Source of the DNA: Paenibacillus rhizosphaerae
Lineage (GTDB): Bacteria > Bacillota > Bacilli > Paenibacillales > Paenibacillaceae
Assembly (NCBI RefSeq): GCF_014192015.1
Contig: NZ_JACHXJ010000001.1
Location: 434,001-498,000 of the forward strand
Length of the DNA stretch: 64,000 bases
Direction: 5' to 3'
The notes below the pieces were generated by a model. The model did not search any database and was not told where the DNA came from. It was given only the letters and a program-made list of their open reading frames with translations. This document shows, in pieces, positions 44,037-54,374 of this stretch (its first letter is position 1; the number at the start of each line of letters is the position of its first letter). Both the position numbers and the translations under genes were made by a program.

Positions 44037-46388
44037 ATGGATTTAAACGATCAGGACTGGCAGCAGGAGCAGGAGCGGGTCACTCAGGTCACCGGGAAAA
44101 TCGCCCGGCGCAAAAAAGCGCTTGAAGCGGAGGTCGGAACGGTCCGCGAAGATGTCGTGGAGCTGAGAAAGGATTTCTGGGACGAGGTCCGCGTCAACTT
44201 CAGCAGCGCCGACGACCTCGGAGAGACCTCGACCAGTTTACGGCAGCAGTCTCAGGTGCTGTCGGAGCGCGAGCGCAGCCATCTGCAGGCTTTTGAATCC
44301 TTGAAGAAGCTGCGGCTGCTGGAGAAATCGCCGTATTTCGGCCGGATTGATTTTACGGAAAAGGGACAGAAGCAGACGGAACAGATTTACCTGGGCATCG
44401 CTTCGTTCCTGGATGACGACCAGGAGACCTTCCTCGTGTATGACTGGCGTGCTCCCGTATCGAGCCTGTACTATGACGGCGCACCCGGGCCGGCTTCCTA
44501 CCAGACACCCGGCGGCGAAATTGAAGGAACGATGGAACTGAAGCGCCAGTTCGTCATAAAGGACGGCCGGATCGACGTCATGTTCGATACCGGCGTCACG
44601 ATCGGCGACGAGCTGCTGCAGCAGGTGCTCAGCCACAGCTCCGACAGCCAGATGAAGAGCATCGTGGCGACGATTCAGAAGGAGCAGAACGCCGTGATCC
44701 GCAACGACAAGAGCCGGATGCTGGTCGTGCAGGGGGCGGCCGGGAGCGGCAAGACGTCTGCGGCCCTGCAGCGCGTCGCCTATTTGCTCTATAAATACAG
44801 GGAGATTCTGAAGGCCGATCAGGTGCTTCTGTTTTCCCCCAATCCGCTGTTTAACAGCTATGTCTCCACCGTCCTGCCGGAGCTGGGCGAGGAGAACATG
44901 ATGCAGACGACGTTCCAGGCGTATCTGGAACACCGGCTTAGCAAGGAATTCGACCTGGAAGACGTGTTTTCGCAGATGGAGTCGATTCTGAATGCGGAGG
45001 AAGGGGAATGGCTCGAGAACAAGAAGGCGTCCATCGCCTTCAAGGCTTCCCCGGCGTTCCTGAACATCATCCGGAGCTACAAGGATTATTTGGAGCATGA
45101 CGGCATGATCTTTAAGCCGATTCGCTTCAAGGGCCATCTGATCGTTTCGGCGGAAGCGATGAAAGAGAAATTTTACAGCTACGACCCTGCGGTTCGACTG
45201 GCCAACCGGATCGAGCTGATGCGGGAGTGGCTGCAGAAGGAACTTGCCGCCTTTGCAAAGCAGGAGCGGAAGGCAGCCTGGGTCGATGACCAGATTGAGC
45301 TGCTCAGCGCGGAGGAGTATCAAAAGGCGTACACCCATGTCCGCAGAAAGCTCGCGTCCAAGAAAGACACCTTCGACGATCACGAGCGCGAACGGAACCT
45401 GCTGGCCAAAATGATCGTCAACGAGTGGCTGAAGCCGGTTCGCAAATGGATCAAGCGCAAGCGGTTCGTTGACGTCAAGGCGCTGTACCGTGAGTTGTTC
45501 GTCAATGAAGAACTGTTTGCCCGGGTCAGCGGCACAGGCGATTTGCCGGAGCGGTATCGTGAGATCGGTGCTCAAACGGTTCAGGATCTCATGGAAGGAA
45601 GGCTGTCCTACGAGGACGCGACGCCTTATCTGTACATGCAGGAGCTGATGAAAGGATTTCAGGTCAACAGCATGATCCGGCACGTGTTCATCGACGAGGT
45701 TCAGGATTATTCCCCGTTCCAGCTGGAATACCTCAAGCGGCTGTTCCCGCGGGCGCGCATGACGGCACTGGGAGACCTGAACCAGGGAATCTACCCGCAC
45801 ACCGGTGTGCTCGGCGGCAGTTTAGCGTCGCTGCAGGAGCTGTATGGCCCGGAAGAGACGGAGGTAATTTCGCTGACCCGCAGCTACCGTTCGACTTATG
45901 AAATCGTGGATTTTACCCGAAGCATGATGCCGGGCGGGGAAGCGATCGTGCCGTTTAACCGGAACGGGGAAAAGCCGCTCGTGCGGGTTCAGCAGGACCG
46001 GGAAGAGCTTCACGACCGGATCGTCACGGATATTCTGGAGCTGAACGCCAAAGGCTATGAGCATACGGCCATCATCTGCAAAACGGCGGAGGAGTCCGAG
46101 GCGGTCTACGAAGCGCTGAAGGATCGACTGCCGCTGAAAAAGATCACGAAAACGACCCCTTCCTTCGCAAACGGGACGCTGGTCATCCCATCCTATTTGG
46201 CAAAAGGGGTCGAGTTTGATGCGGTCATCATCTATGACGCGTCGGCCGGCGAATACGGCCGGGAGTCCGAACGGAAGCTGTTCTACACGGCTTGTACCCG
46301 GGCGATGCACCAGCTCCATGTATACAGCCTGGGCGAGCCCAGCCGCTTCATCACGGATGTGGCGGAAGATAAGTACGTTTTGGCCTAG
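44037..46388 (+). CDS. helD: RNA polymerase recycling helicase HelD (UvrD-like)
   Basis: 783 residues. SF1-type ATPase that removes stalled RNA polymerase from DNA. The N-terminal coiled-coil arm begins MDLNDQDWQQEQERV, matching HelD homologues, and supports ATG 44037 over ATG 44025. Walker A GAAGSGKTS lies near 235, FIDEVQDYSPFQ is the Walker B region and GLVIPSYLAKGVEFDAV-like motif V/VI residues lie near the C-terminus (YTACTRAMHQL). The site AAAAGGGG is somewhat far from ATG 44037. Confidence 0.93.
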   Translation: MDLNDQDWQQEQERVTQVTGKIARRKKALEAEVGTVREDVVELRKDFWDEVRVNFSSADDLGETSTSLRQQSQVLSERERSHLQAFESLKKLRLLEKSPYFGRIDFTEKGQKQTEQIYLGIASFLDDDQETFLVYDWRAPVSSLYYDGAPGPASYQTPGGEIEGTMELKRQFVIKDGRIDVMFDTGVTIGDELLQQVLSHSSDSQMKSIVATIQKEQNAVIRNDKSRMLVVQGAAGSGKTSAALQRVAYLLYKYREILKADQVLLFSPNPLFNSYVSTVLPELGEENMMQTTFQAYLEHRLSKEFDLEDVFSQMESILNAEEGEWLENKKASIAFKASPAFLNIIRSYKDYLEHDGMIFKPIRFKGHLIVSAEAMKEKFYSYDPAVRLANRIELMREWLQKELAAFAKQERKAAWVDDQIELLSAEEYQKAYTHVRRKLASKKDTFDDHERERNLLAKMIVNEWLKPVRKWIKRKRFVDVKALYRELFVNEELFARVSGTGDLPERYREIGAQTVQDLMEGRLSYEDATPYLYMQELMKGFQVNSMIRHVFIDEVQDYSPFQLEYLKRLFPRARMTALGDLNQGIYPHTGVLGGSLASLQELYGPEETEVISLTRSYRSTYEIVDFTRSMMPGGEAIVPFNRNGEKPLVRVQQDREELHDRIVTDILELNAKGYEHTAIICKTAEESEAVYEALKDRLPLKKITKTTPSFANGTLVIPSYLAKGVEFDAVIIYDASAGEYGRESERKLFYTACTRAMHQLHVYSLGEPSRFITDVAEDKYVLA

Positions 46389-46429
46389 AGTCAGGCATGG
46401 ACCGATAGTTCCGACCAATTCGGCGGGAT

Positions 46430-47344
46430 TCACACGGGTTCCGTCAGCACGTAGGCCTGTTCCTCGAACGGCTTACGGTATTTGGCCGGGGTACAGCCTT
46501 TATGCTGCTTGAAGACGGTAATGAAGTAGCTGAGGTTGTCAAATCCGACATCCAGGGCAACCTCGACGATTTTTTTGTCGGTGTTCTCCAGCAGCTTACA
46601 TGCCTTGAGCACCCGGTAGTGGTTGACGTATTCCACGGGGCTCTTCTGGGTCATCTGTTTGAAAAAACGGCAAAAATGCCCTTCGCTCATATTGATCTGT
46701 CCCGCCAGCTCTTTGAGCTTAAGCGGCTCGGCGTAATGATCATGTATATAATGAAGCGCGGTTTTCAGCCGCTCCACCTTGTCATGGCTTCCGGTGGGGC
46801 GGCTTTTGCTGTCTTCGCCCCGCGGCGCATGAGCCGACAGCAGGGCGAAGATCCAGAGCAGATGCGCTTTCGTCGACAGCTCGTAAGCCGGTACTTTGGC
46901 TTCGTTTTCGCGGATAATCCGGTGCAGCGCGTCTAAAATGTCCTTTTCCCATTCCGAGTTTCCGGTGATGTGCTGTTGCGGCGTAAAGGTCTTTTTCATC
47001 AAGGGTTCGATATATTTCTCCTGAATGATGTCAAAGTCCGGGCTTCCGAGCAATTCGGCGCTGAACACGACCGCTGAAAAGATGCACGGTTCATCCGAGG
47101 CCAGCATCCCTGAGTGAATTTCCCCGCTGTTGACGAATAATGCTTCGCCTGCGCATACCTCCACATACGTCATATCGAGCTGAAAGACGGCGCTGCCTTG
47201 ATGCAGCACGATAAATTCCATTTCATCATGCCAGTGGCAGTCCAGAATGCTCTGTCCGTTGAGCTGCTCGACTCTGGGGTAGATGCTGACGGGATACAGC
47301 GGATGCCCGTGCACGCGGTTCTCCCTGAGCATTTCTCGATTCAT
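46430..47344 (-). CDS. AraC-family transcriptional regulator
   Basis: 304 residues. N-terminal cupin sensor (CHWHDEMEFIVLHQGSAVF, then GEALFVNSGEIHSG) and C-terminal double HTH: LKELAGQINMSEGHFCRFFK and VALDVGFDNLSYFITVFK, closing with TPAKYRK. Divergent from the alpha-xylosidase gene, which it most likely activates in response to a xylose-containing sugar (inference). Start follows GGAAGTGA. Confidence 0.93.
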   Translation of the reverse strand: MNREMLRENRVHGHPLYPVSIYPRVEQLNGQSILDCHWHDEMEFIVLHQGSAVFQLDMTYVEVCAGEALFVNSGEIHSGMLASDEPCIFSAVVFSAELLGSPDFDIIQEKYIEPLMKKTFTPQQHITGNSEWEKDILDALHRIIRENEAKVPAYELSTKAHLLWIFALLSAHAPRGEDSKSRPTGSHDKVERLKTALHYIHDHYAEPLKLKELAGQINMSEGHFCRFFKQMTQKSPVEYVNHYRVLKACKLLENTDKKIVEVALDVGFDNLSYFITVFKQHKGCTPAKYRKPFEEQAYVLTEPV

Positions 47345-47372
47345 CAGATGTCACTTCCATTCTATCAATTAT

Positions 47373-47392
47373 CAAAATATTAATATATTTGG
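47373..47392. promoter_or_regulatory. AT-rich imperfect inverted repeat between araC-type gene and alpha-xylosidase gene
   Basis: CAAAATAT-TAAT-ATATTTGG. It lies in the short divergent region and could be the regulator's site; TATAAT at 47434-47439 is the likely -10 of the alpha-xylosidase gene, without a good -35, as expected for an activated promoter. Confidence 0.35.
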
Positions 47393-47462
47393 TCAAAATA
47401 ACGTAAGAATTCTCTTCATTAGATCAATATTATTATAATATAAACTCTAGGAGGGACAAAAC

Positions 47463-49784
47463 ATGAAATTCACGGACGGTTACTGGATGATCCGGGAAGG
47501 TTACAACGTACAAAATCCTGCGGATATCCGCGATATTACACATACAAGCGACTCCATGACTGTATTCGCGGCGACGAAAATCATTGCAACCAAGGGCGAC
47601 ACGCTGAACGGTACGCTTCTGAAGGCCGATTTCAGCTCCCCGATGCCGGATGTAATCCGCGTCAAGCTGTTTCATCATAAAGGGAAAGTAAGCAAAGGAC
47701 CTGCGTTCGAATTGTTCCCAAGCGATACCAACGTGCAAATTTCGGTAGACGAAGATGCCGCGGTGCTGACCAGCGGCCAGCTGAGCGTGCAGGTCAACCG
47801 CAAGCAGGGCTGGAACATCGATTTCAACTATGCCGGCAAACGGATTACCGGCAGCGGCTGGAGAGCGCCTGCTTATATCCAGGATCCGGATAAAAAAGCG
47901 TATTACCGCGAGCAGCTTGACCTGGGCGTCGGCGAATACATCTACGGCCTTGGCGAACGCTTCACCCCGTTTGTAAAGAACGGCCAGGTGGTCGAAATCT
48001 GGAACGAGGACGGCGGCACGAGCAGTGAGCAGTCGTACAAAAACATCCCGTTTTATTTGTCCAACAAAGGCTACGGCGTGTTCGTCAACCATCCGGAAAA
48101 GGTATCCTATGAGATTGCGTCTGAAAACGTATCCAGAGTGCAGTTCAGTGTCGAAGGTGAATATCTGGAGTACTTCATCATTGGCGGCGCCACGCCGAAG
48201 GACGTGCTGGATAACTACACGAAGCTGACGGGCAAGCCTGCGCTTCCGCCGGCCTGGACCTTCGGTTTGTGGCTGACGACATCCTTTACGACGGATTACG
48301 ATGAAGCGACTGTCAACCACTTCGTGGACGGCATGGCCGAGCGCGATCTGCCGCTCTCCGTCTTCCATTTCGACTGCTTCTGGATGAAGGAATACCAGTG
48401 GTGCGATTTTGAATGGGACAAGGATATGTTCCCCGATCCGGAAGGTATGCTGAGACGGCTGAAAGACAAGGGGCTGAAGATCTGTGCCTGGATCAACCCG
48501 TATATTGCGGAAAAATCGTACCTCTTCGATGAAGGCATGGAGAACGGTTACCTGGTGAAAACGCCGGACGGTTCCGTATGGCAGTGGGATTTGTGGCAGG
48601 CCGGCATGGGCCTCGTGGACTTTACGAATCCCGATGCGGTGAAATGGTACAAGAGCAAGCTCGAAGTGCTGATCGACCAGGGCGTCGACTGCTTCAAAAC
48701 CGACTTCGGCGAAAGAATTCCGACCAACGTCGTCTATTTCGACGGATCCGATCCGGTGAAAATGCACAACTACTATACCTTCTTGTACAACAAGGCGGTA
48801 TTTGAAGTGCTGGAAGACAAGCTGGGCAAAGGAGAAGCGGCTTTGTTCGCCCGTTCGGCCACGGTCGGCGGCCAGCAGTTCCCGGTTCACTGGGGCGGCG
48901 ACTGCTCCGCAACGTACGAATCGATGGCGGAGACGGTCCGCGGCGGTCTGTCGCTCGGCCTGTCCGGGTTCGGCTTCTGGAGCCATGACATCAGCGGCTT
49001 CGAAAATACGGCTCCGCCGGATATTTACAAGCGCTGGGTGCAGTTCGGCCTGCTTTCGTCCCACAGCCGCCTGCACGGCAGCACATCGTATCGGGTGCCT
49101 TGGCTGTTTGACGAAGAGGCAGTCGACGTGGTGCGCAAGTTTACGAAGCTGAAATGCAGCATCATGCCTTACCTTTATAACTCGGCAGTGGAATCCACGG
49201 AGCGCGGACTGCCGATGATGAGAGCGATGGTACTGGAATATCCGCAGGATCCGACCTGCTTCACGCTGGATACGCAGTACATGCTGGGCGATTCGATTCT
49301 GGTGGCGCCGATCTTCAATAAAGAAGGCGACGTCCAGTACTACCTGCCGGAAGGCAAGTGGACGAACTATCTGACAGGCGAGGTGCTGGAAGGTAACCGG
49401 TGGTACAGCGAGAACCATGGATATATGACCCTGCCGATGATGATCAAGCCGAACACCCTCCTTGCGGTGGGTAAGGAAGACAGCAGACCGGACTACGATT
49501 ATGCCGACGGCGTCTCGCTGCACCTGTTTGAGCTTGGCGACGGCGCTGCGGCGCAGGCCGACATCGTGAATACGCTGGCCGAACATGAGCTCAGCGTCAC
49601 CGCATCCCGCAGCGGCAATGTCATTGAGGTGAAGGCCACAGGGGCCGGCAAGCCTTGGACGCTCGTGCTCCGCGGTATTGGCGACGTGGCGTCCGTGGAT
49701 CAGGGCGCGGCGGCAAGCGGCGAACTCGGTGCAGTCATTACGCCTGCGGCCGGCGCTTCATCCGTCACGATCACGTTAAAGTAA
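47463..49784 (+). CDS. yicI: Alpha-xylosidase, GH31 (YicI type)
   Basis: 773 residues, as in YicI. Releases alpha-xylose from the non-reducing end of xylo-glucan oligosaccharides such as isoprimeverose. The catalytic segment DCFKTDFGERIP has the nucleophile Asp414, and PVHWGGDCSATY carries the acid/base Asp. N-terminal beta-sandwich, (beta/alpha)8 barrel and C-terminal beta domains fit in order. No signal peptide, so it acts on imported sugars. AGGAGGGAC precedes the start. Confidence 0.95.
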   Translation: MKFTDGYWMIREGYNVQNPADIRDITHTSDSMTVFAATKIIATKGDTLNGTLLKADFSSPMPDVIRVKLFHHKGKVSKGPAFELFPSDTNVQISVDEDAAVLTSGQLSVQVNRKQGWNIDFNYAGKRITGSGWRAPAYIQDPDKKAYYREQLDLGVGEYIYGLGERFTPFVKNGQVVEIWNEDGGTSSEQSYKNIPFYLSNKGYGVFVNHPEKVSYEIASENVSRVQFSVEGEYLEYFIIGGATPKDVLDNYTKLTGKPALPPAWTFGLWLTTSFTTDYDEATVNHFVDGMAERDLPLSVFHFDCFWMKEYQWCDFEWDKDMFPDPEGMLRRLKDKGLKICAWINPYIAEKSYLFDEGMENGYLVKTPDGSVWQWDLWQAGMGLVDFTNPDAVKWYKSKLEVLIDQGVDCFKTDFGERIPTNVVYFDGSDPVKMHNYYTFLYNKAVFEVLEDKLGKGEAALFARSATVGGQQFPVHWGGDCSATYESMAETVRGGLSLGLSGFGFWSHDISGFENTAPPDIYKRWVQFGLLSSHSRLHGSTSYRVPWLFDEEAVDVVRKFTKLKCSIMPYLYNSAVESTERGLPMMRAMVLEYPQDPTCFTLDTQYMLGDSILVAPIFNKEGDVQYYLPEGKWTNYLTGEVLEGNRWYSENHGYMTLPMMIKPNTLLAVGKEDSRPDYDYADGVSLHLFELGDGAAAQADIVNTLAEHELSVTASRSGNVIEVKATGAGKPWTLVLRGIGDVASVDQGAAASGELGAVITPAAGASSVTITLK

Positions 49785-49812
49785 AGGGCTGCTAGGCAGC
49801 TGATGTATTGAT

Positions 49813-49845
49813 ACCGGACCGCAGATGGCTGCGGTCCGGTTTTTT
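49813..49845 (+). terminator. Terminator after the alpha-xylosidase gene
   Basis: ACCGGACCGCAG (49813-49824) / CTGCGGTCCGGT (49829-49840), loop ATGG, then T-run. Confidence 0.92.
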
Positions 49846-49973
49846 AGAGATCAGAAGGTATAAACCATCCGAGGCTGAGCATCCGGATCTCGCAAGAAAA
49901 AAATTCGCTAAACGCGGCATGTTTCTAAGAATGTCTGTATTTATCTGCACATTGGCTAAGGAGGTTCTTACCG

Positions 49974-52826
49974 ATGGAACAACCATCCTATAAATCATTA
50001 CCTTTTTGGGATCACACTCTTCCGCTCGAGGAGCGGGTGGCCGATCTCGTTTCCCGTCTGACCGCGGAGGAAAAAATACCGCTGATTCCTACCCGGCAGG
50101 CCGCCGTGGAGCGATTGGGCATTCCGGCTTACAACGTGGGCGGGGAAGCGGCCCACGGCGTCGCCTGGATCGGGGAGGCGACGGTGTTCCCGCAGCCCAT
50201 TGGGCTGGCCTGCACATGGGACGAGGAGCTGATGCAGCAAATCGGTTCGGCGATCGGGGATGAAGCGAGGGTGTTCCATCACCGGCATCCTCAGCGGCAC
50301 GGCCTGACCTTGTGGGCTCCCACCGTGGACCTGGAGCGCGACCCGAGATGGGGGCGAACCGAGGAAGCTTACGGAGAAGATCCTCATCTGACGGGGAAGC
50401 TGACTTCTTCGCTGATACGCGGCATGCAGGGCGAACATCCGTTTTACCTGAAGATGGTGGCGACTTTGAAGCATTTTTTTGCCAACAATAATGAAGTGGA
50501 CCGGCTCACGTTCTCCTCCAGCATCGATCCGCGCAACATGCATGAATATTATTTGAAGGCATTTAAAGAGCCGTTTACCGAAGGCGGAGCCTACTCCATG
50601 ATGACTGCGTACAACTCGATCAACGGGACTCCCGCGATTGAAAGCCCTTACGTCAAGCAGTTTGTCAAAGGCGAATGGAAAATGCCAGGATTCATCGTAT
50701 GCGACGGGGGTGATCTGTCCCAGACAGTCGACTATCACAAATACCATCAAACCCATGCCCAGTCCGTGGCGGGGGCGCTCAAGGCCGGCGTCGACTGCCT
50801 GACCGACGAGGTGGACCTGGTCGTCGATGCCGTCCGGGAGGCTCTGGGGCAAGGGCTTATCGCCGAAGCGGATTTGGACCTGGCCCTTCGCAACATGTTC
50901 AGGGTGCGGATGAAGCTGGGACAGTTTGATCCGCCGGAGCTGAATCCGTACGCCTCCATTCCGGAAGAGGCGCTGATGTCGCCGGACCACGCGAAACTAT
51001 CGCTGCAGGCGGCCAGGAAATCCGTGGTCCTGCTGAAAAATGAAGGGAACCTCCTGCCCTTGGACAAAAAGCGGAAAGTATCCGTCATCGGACCGCTCGG
51101 CAATGCCGTCTATACGGATTGGTACAGCGGGACGCTTCCCTACGCTGTCACGCCGTACGAGGGTATCGCCGCCAAGCTGCCGGAACAGGACGTTCCGTAT
51201 GCCGACGGCGATGATGTCGTCAAGCTCAATCAGACAAGCAACAGGTGGAGCGTCGTGCCGGGTACGGATGCGGATCGTCTGATGACAACGGTGCCCCGGG
51301 GAGAGCGGGAAGCGGACCAGCTGTTCCGCCACAGGGACTGGGGATACGGCAGCCATACGCTTCAATCGGTGAGCAGCGGATTGTATGTGACTGAAGGAGA
51401 GAACGGTACGCTGAGGGCTTCCTCGGAGCGGGTATGGGGCTGGTTCGTCAAAGAAGTGCTGCGTCTGGACGACAGGAAGGACGGTACCATTGCCCTGAAA
51501 GCGTGGAACGGCCGATCTATTGGGGTAGAGACGGATGATTGGGGGCAGGCTGTTCTTCGAAGCAAGGAAGACGCATCCACGGCCGAGGCGCAGACGTTTA
51601 CCAAAGAGATTGTAACAAGCGGGCTGGAGGAGGCGGTGCGAATCGCGAAGGACAGCGATACGGCCGTTGTCGTTATCGGCAACAATCCGTTCGTCAACGG
51701 CAAGGAAGAGGTGGACCGTCCGGGAATCGGGCTTCCGGAGGCCCAAGCCAGACTGGTCCGGGAAGTGTGCCGGGCGAACCCGCGAACGGTCGTCGTCATC
51801 GTGGGTAGTTATCCGTTCGCGCTCGGCGACATCGCGGACGTCGCTCCGTCGATCCTGTTTACGTCCCATGGCGGGCAGGAGCTCGGCAATGCACTGGCTG
51901 ACGTGCTGTTCGGCGATGTGAACCCGGGCGGCCGTCTGAATATGACCTGGTACGAAAGCGAAGAACAACTGCCCGATTTCCTGGATTACGATATTATCAA
52001 GGGCGGACGCACCTATATGTATTTTGAAGGCAAGCCGCTGTATCCGTTTGGACATGGTCTGTCCTTCACAAGCTTTGAATACAGCGGTCTTTCACTTGTA
52101 TCCGCTAAGGTTCAGGCGGACGGCTTGATTCAGGCAAGCCTGCAGGTGACCAATACGGGAAGCGTCAGCGGAGATGAAGTGGTCCAGCTGTATGTCAAAA
52201 GCGGATCAACGCGCGTAAAAATGCCTCGAAAACAGCTGCAAGGATTTAAGCGCATCACGCTTGCGCCCGGGAAGAGCCAAACCGTCAGCTTTGCACTACC
52301 TGTCTCGGAGCTTGCCGTGTGGGACGTAACACGCGACCGCTACTGCGTCCAATCTGGCACGTATGAGCTCATGGCGGGAGCCTCCTCCGAAGACATCCGG
52401 CTTGTATCGGTCATCGAGGTCGACGGCGAAACGATTCCAAACCGGGATCTCACCCGGACAACGTTTGCCGAAAATTACGATGATTATGATGGCGTCGTGC
52501 TGGATGAGTGCCTGGAGGGACGGACTGCGGTCCGGACAGCACGGGGAGAGCAGGGGTGGATTGCTTTTCATCATGCCGAATTCAATCAGGAGGCGTACTG
52601 GGTGAAGCTGCGGGTCAGCGGGGGAACGCAGGGCGGCGGGATCGCGATCCGAATCGGATCATCGGAAGGAGGAGCTGCAGCGAGATTGGAGGTCGAAGCA
52701 GGAGAATCCCAGCACTTTGAAACCGCCTCGGCCCCGGTCCGCGTTGCGCCCGGAGTCCATTCGATCTACTTGTATCTGGAGGGAACCGTACGGATCAGCT
52801 GGATGTCTTTTGAGACGGAGCGCTAG
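49974..52826 (+). CDS. GH3 beta-glycosidase with trefoil-like insert and C-terminal CBM6-like domain
   Basis: 950 residues, longer than usual GH3 (700-850). The N-terminal barrel ends with FIVCDGGDL, where Asp244 should be the nucleophile. The alpha/beta sandwich (KSVVLLKNEGNLLPL, then TAVVVIGNNPFVNGKEEVDRPGIGLP) is split by an insert at about 420-540 that looks like a beta-trefoil/fascin-like fold (DWGYGSHTLQSVSSGLYVTEGENG). A fibronectin-III-like domain (about 725-810) and a CBM6-like tail (about 830-950, GIAIRIGSSEGG) follow. Probably a beta-xylosidase or beta-glucosidase acting with the alpha-xylosidase. No signal peptide. Start follows AAGGAGG. Confidence 0.88.
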   Translation: MEQPSYKSLPFWDHTLPLEERVADLVSRLTAEEKIPLIPTRQAAVERLGIPAYNVGGEAAHGVAWIGEATVFPQPIGLACTWDEELMQQIGSAIGDEARVFHHRHPQRHGLTLWAPTVDLERDPRWGRTEEAYGEDPHLTGKLTSSLIRGMQGEHPFYLKMVATLKHFFANNNEVDRLTFSSSIDPRNMHEYYLKAFKEPFTEGGAYSMMTAYNSINGTPAIESPYVKQFVKGEWKMPGFIVCDGGDLSQTVDYHKYHQTHAQSVAGALKAGVDCLTDEVDLVVDAVREALGQGLIAEADLDLALRNMFRVRMKLGQFDPPELNPYASIPEEALMSPDHAKLSLQAARKSVVLLKNEGNLLPLDKKRKVSVIGPLGNAVYTDWYSGTLPYAVTPYEGIAAKLPEQDVPYADGDDVVKLNQTSNRWSVVPGTDADRLMTTVPRGEREADQLFRHRDWGYGSHTLQSVSSGLYVTEGENGTLRASSERVWGWFVKEVLRLDDRKDGTIALKAWNGRSIGVETDDWGQAVLRSKEDASTAEAQTFTKEIVTSGLEEAVRIAKDSDTAVVVIGNNPFVNGKEEVDRPGIGLPEAQARLVREVCRANPRTVVVIVGSYPFALGDIADVAPSILFTSHGGQELGNALADVLFGDVNPGGRLNMTWYESEEQLPDFLDYDIIKGGRTYMYFEGKPLYPFGHGLSFTSFEYSGLSLVSAKVQADGLIQASLQVTNTGSVSGDEVVQLYVKSGSTRVKMPRKQLQGFKRITLAPGKSQTVSFALPVSELAVWDVTRDRYCVQSGTYELMAGASSEDIRLVSVIEVDGETIPNRDLTRTTFAENYDDYDGVVLDECLEGRTAVRTARGEQGWIAFHHAEFNQEAYWVKLRVSGGTQGGGIAIRIGSSEGGAAARLEVEAGESQHFETASAPVRVAPGVHSIYLYLEGTVRISWMSFETER

Positions 52827-52950
52827 GCGAATTTTTACCGAATTGAGGGGATGGAATTACCAAGCCTGAACTGGGAGCGCATGCATATCCATGACAGAAA
52901 AGAACCACAATATAACATGATTTATCATCGAACGTAAAGGTGGTTTTGTC

Positions 52951-54234
52951 ATGGAAGACAAAAAATGGGATCTGGTGGCGCTTGCCTCGATACCGCTCAT
53001 TATGACGCTTGGCAACTCCATGTTAATTCCCATTTTGCCTGAGATATCGCAAAAGCTGCACGTCAGCGCTTTTCAGGTCAGTATGCTGATCACGGTGTTT
53101 GGCGTTGTGGCGATCGTGCTGATTCCCATAGCGGGGTATTTATCGGACCGGTTTGGACGAAAAACCGTCATTATCCCCAGCCTCATTATTGCCGCAGCGG
53201 GAGGAGCGATATCGGGGGCAGCCGCCTGGTGGACGGACGGAGCCACCGCTTACTGGATCATTCTTGCAGGCAGATTCCTGCAGGGCATCGGTGCAGCGGG
53301 GGCTTTCCCGATCGTGCTTCCGCTTGTAGGTGATATGTTTGATGATGAAGACGATGTCAGCAAAAGCCTGGGAATCATCGAAACCTCGAATACGTTTGGC
53401 AAGGTGGTCAGTCCGATTCTCGGATCCGCGCTGGCTCTGCTGGTTTGGTTTTTGCCTTTTCTCGCGATTCCCGTTCTCTGCATCATTTCGCTGATCATGG
53501 TCGCTTTTTTAGTGAAAACGCCTAAGAAGAAAAACGAAAACAAAACGTCAATCAAGGAATTTCTGTCTGACACCAAGGACATATTACGTGAAAAAGGGCG
53601 CTGGCTGTATGCCATTTTCGCCATCGGCGGAATCAGCATGTTTATTACGTTCGGCGTGCTGTTTTTTCTATCGGAGACGCTGGAAAGCAAATACGGCATG
53701 CATGGGATCGTAAAAGGCCTGGTGCTGGCGATTCCGCTTGCGGCGTTATGTCTGTGCTCGTTTATCGCCGGGAAAGTGATCGGGAAAAACAAAAAACGGA
53801 TGAAGTGGACCGGCTTTGCAGGCATGGCGCTGCTGACGGCCGGATTGGTCGTTGCCGGATTCAGCAGCCAGATTACGTTTCTCCTGATCTTTTTCTCAGT
53901 CTGCGGAGCAGGCATCGGCACCACCCTTCCCTGCATGGACGCGCTGATCACCGAAGGGATTGAGGAAAAGCAGCGCGGAACGATCACTTCTCTATACAGC
54001 AGCATGAGGTACATCGGGGTATCACTCGGCCCGCCCGTTGTATCCCTTCTCATGAAGAGCACCCATTGGATCCTGTTTGGTACGATGGCTGTGGTAGCGG
54101 CGATTGGCGTTCTGCTGACCCTGCTGGCCGTGAAGCCGAAGGAGAACAGCAGCAAGCCGGAGGATTCGGGCCGCAGCTCCCGAAGTAAGGGGCGGCGCGG
54201 AATCGGGTTGAGCAGACGGGTCGGCGCCCGCTGA
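52951..54234 (+). CDS. MFS multidrug-type exporter
   Basis: 427 residues, 12-14 helices. The GYLSDRFGRKTVIIPSL loop between helices 2 and 3 and GRFLQGIGAAGAFPIVLPLVGD (motif C region) mark an antiporter of the Bmr/TetL/Blt type. A basic, disordered tail (RSSRSKGRRGIGLSRR) ends the protein. Substrate unknown; drug or siderophore export is possible. Start follows AAAGGTGG. Confidence 0.88.
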   Translation: MEDKKWDLVALASIPLIMTLGNSMLIPILPEISQKLHVSAFQVSMLITVFGVVAIVLIPIAGYLSDRFGRKTVIIPSLIIAAAGGAISGAAAWWTDGATAYWIILAGRFLQGIGAAGAFPIVLPLVGDMFDDEDDVSKSLGIIETSNTFGKVVSPILGSALALLVWFLPFLAIPVLCIISLIMVAFLVKTPKKKNENKTSIKEFLSDTKDILREKGRWLYAIFAIGGISMFITFGVLFFLSETLESKYGMHGIVKGLVLAIPLAALCLCSFIAGKVIGKNKKRMKWTGFAGMALLTAGLVVAGFSSQITFLLIFFSVCGAGIGTTLPCMDALITEGIEEKQRGTITSLYSSMRYIGVSLGPPVVSLLMKSTHWILFGTMAVVAAIGVLLTLLAVKPKENSSKPEDSGRSSRSKGRRGIGLSRRVGAR

Positions 54235-54277
54235 GGGAGATCGTTGGAAAAACAAATGAATATGGATGATGCCTGGC

Positions 54278-54330
54278 AACGCGGCAGGTTCGGAAAATGT
54301 TTGGATTTTCCGGATCTGCTGCGTTTTTAT
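54278..54330 (+). terminator. Long terminator after the MFS exporter gene
   Basis: Outer arms AACGCGGCAG (54278-54287) / CTGCTGCGTT (54316-54325), inner CGGAAAAT/ATTTTCCG, then TTTTTATTTG. Confidence 0.85.
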
Positions 54331-54374
54331 TTGTTTATATTTAAAAAGGGGTATTAAAACAAAATTTCGTCTGC

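Noticed and set aside
44238..45800. A 520-codon minus-strand frame opposite helD
   Set aside because: Shadow frame without domain signals; the plus strand encodes HelD with intact motifs.
47433..49586. A 717-codon open frame on the minus strand across the alpha-xylosidase gene
   Set aside because: It mirrors the codon structure of the GH31 gene, has no ribosome site or recognisable domain, and the plus-strand protein is a clear YicI match.
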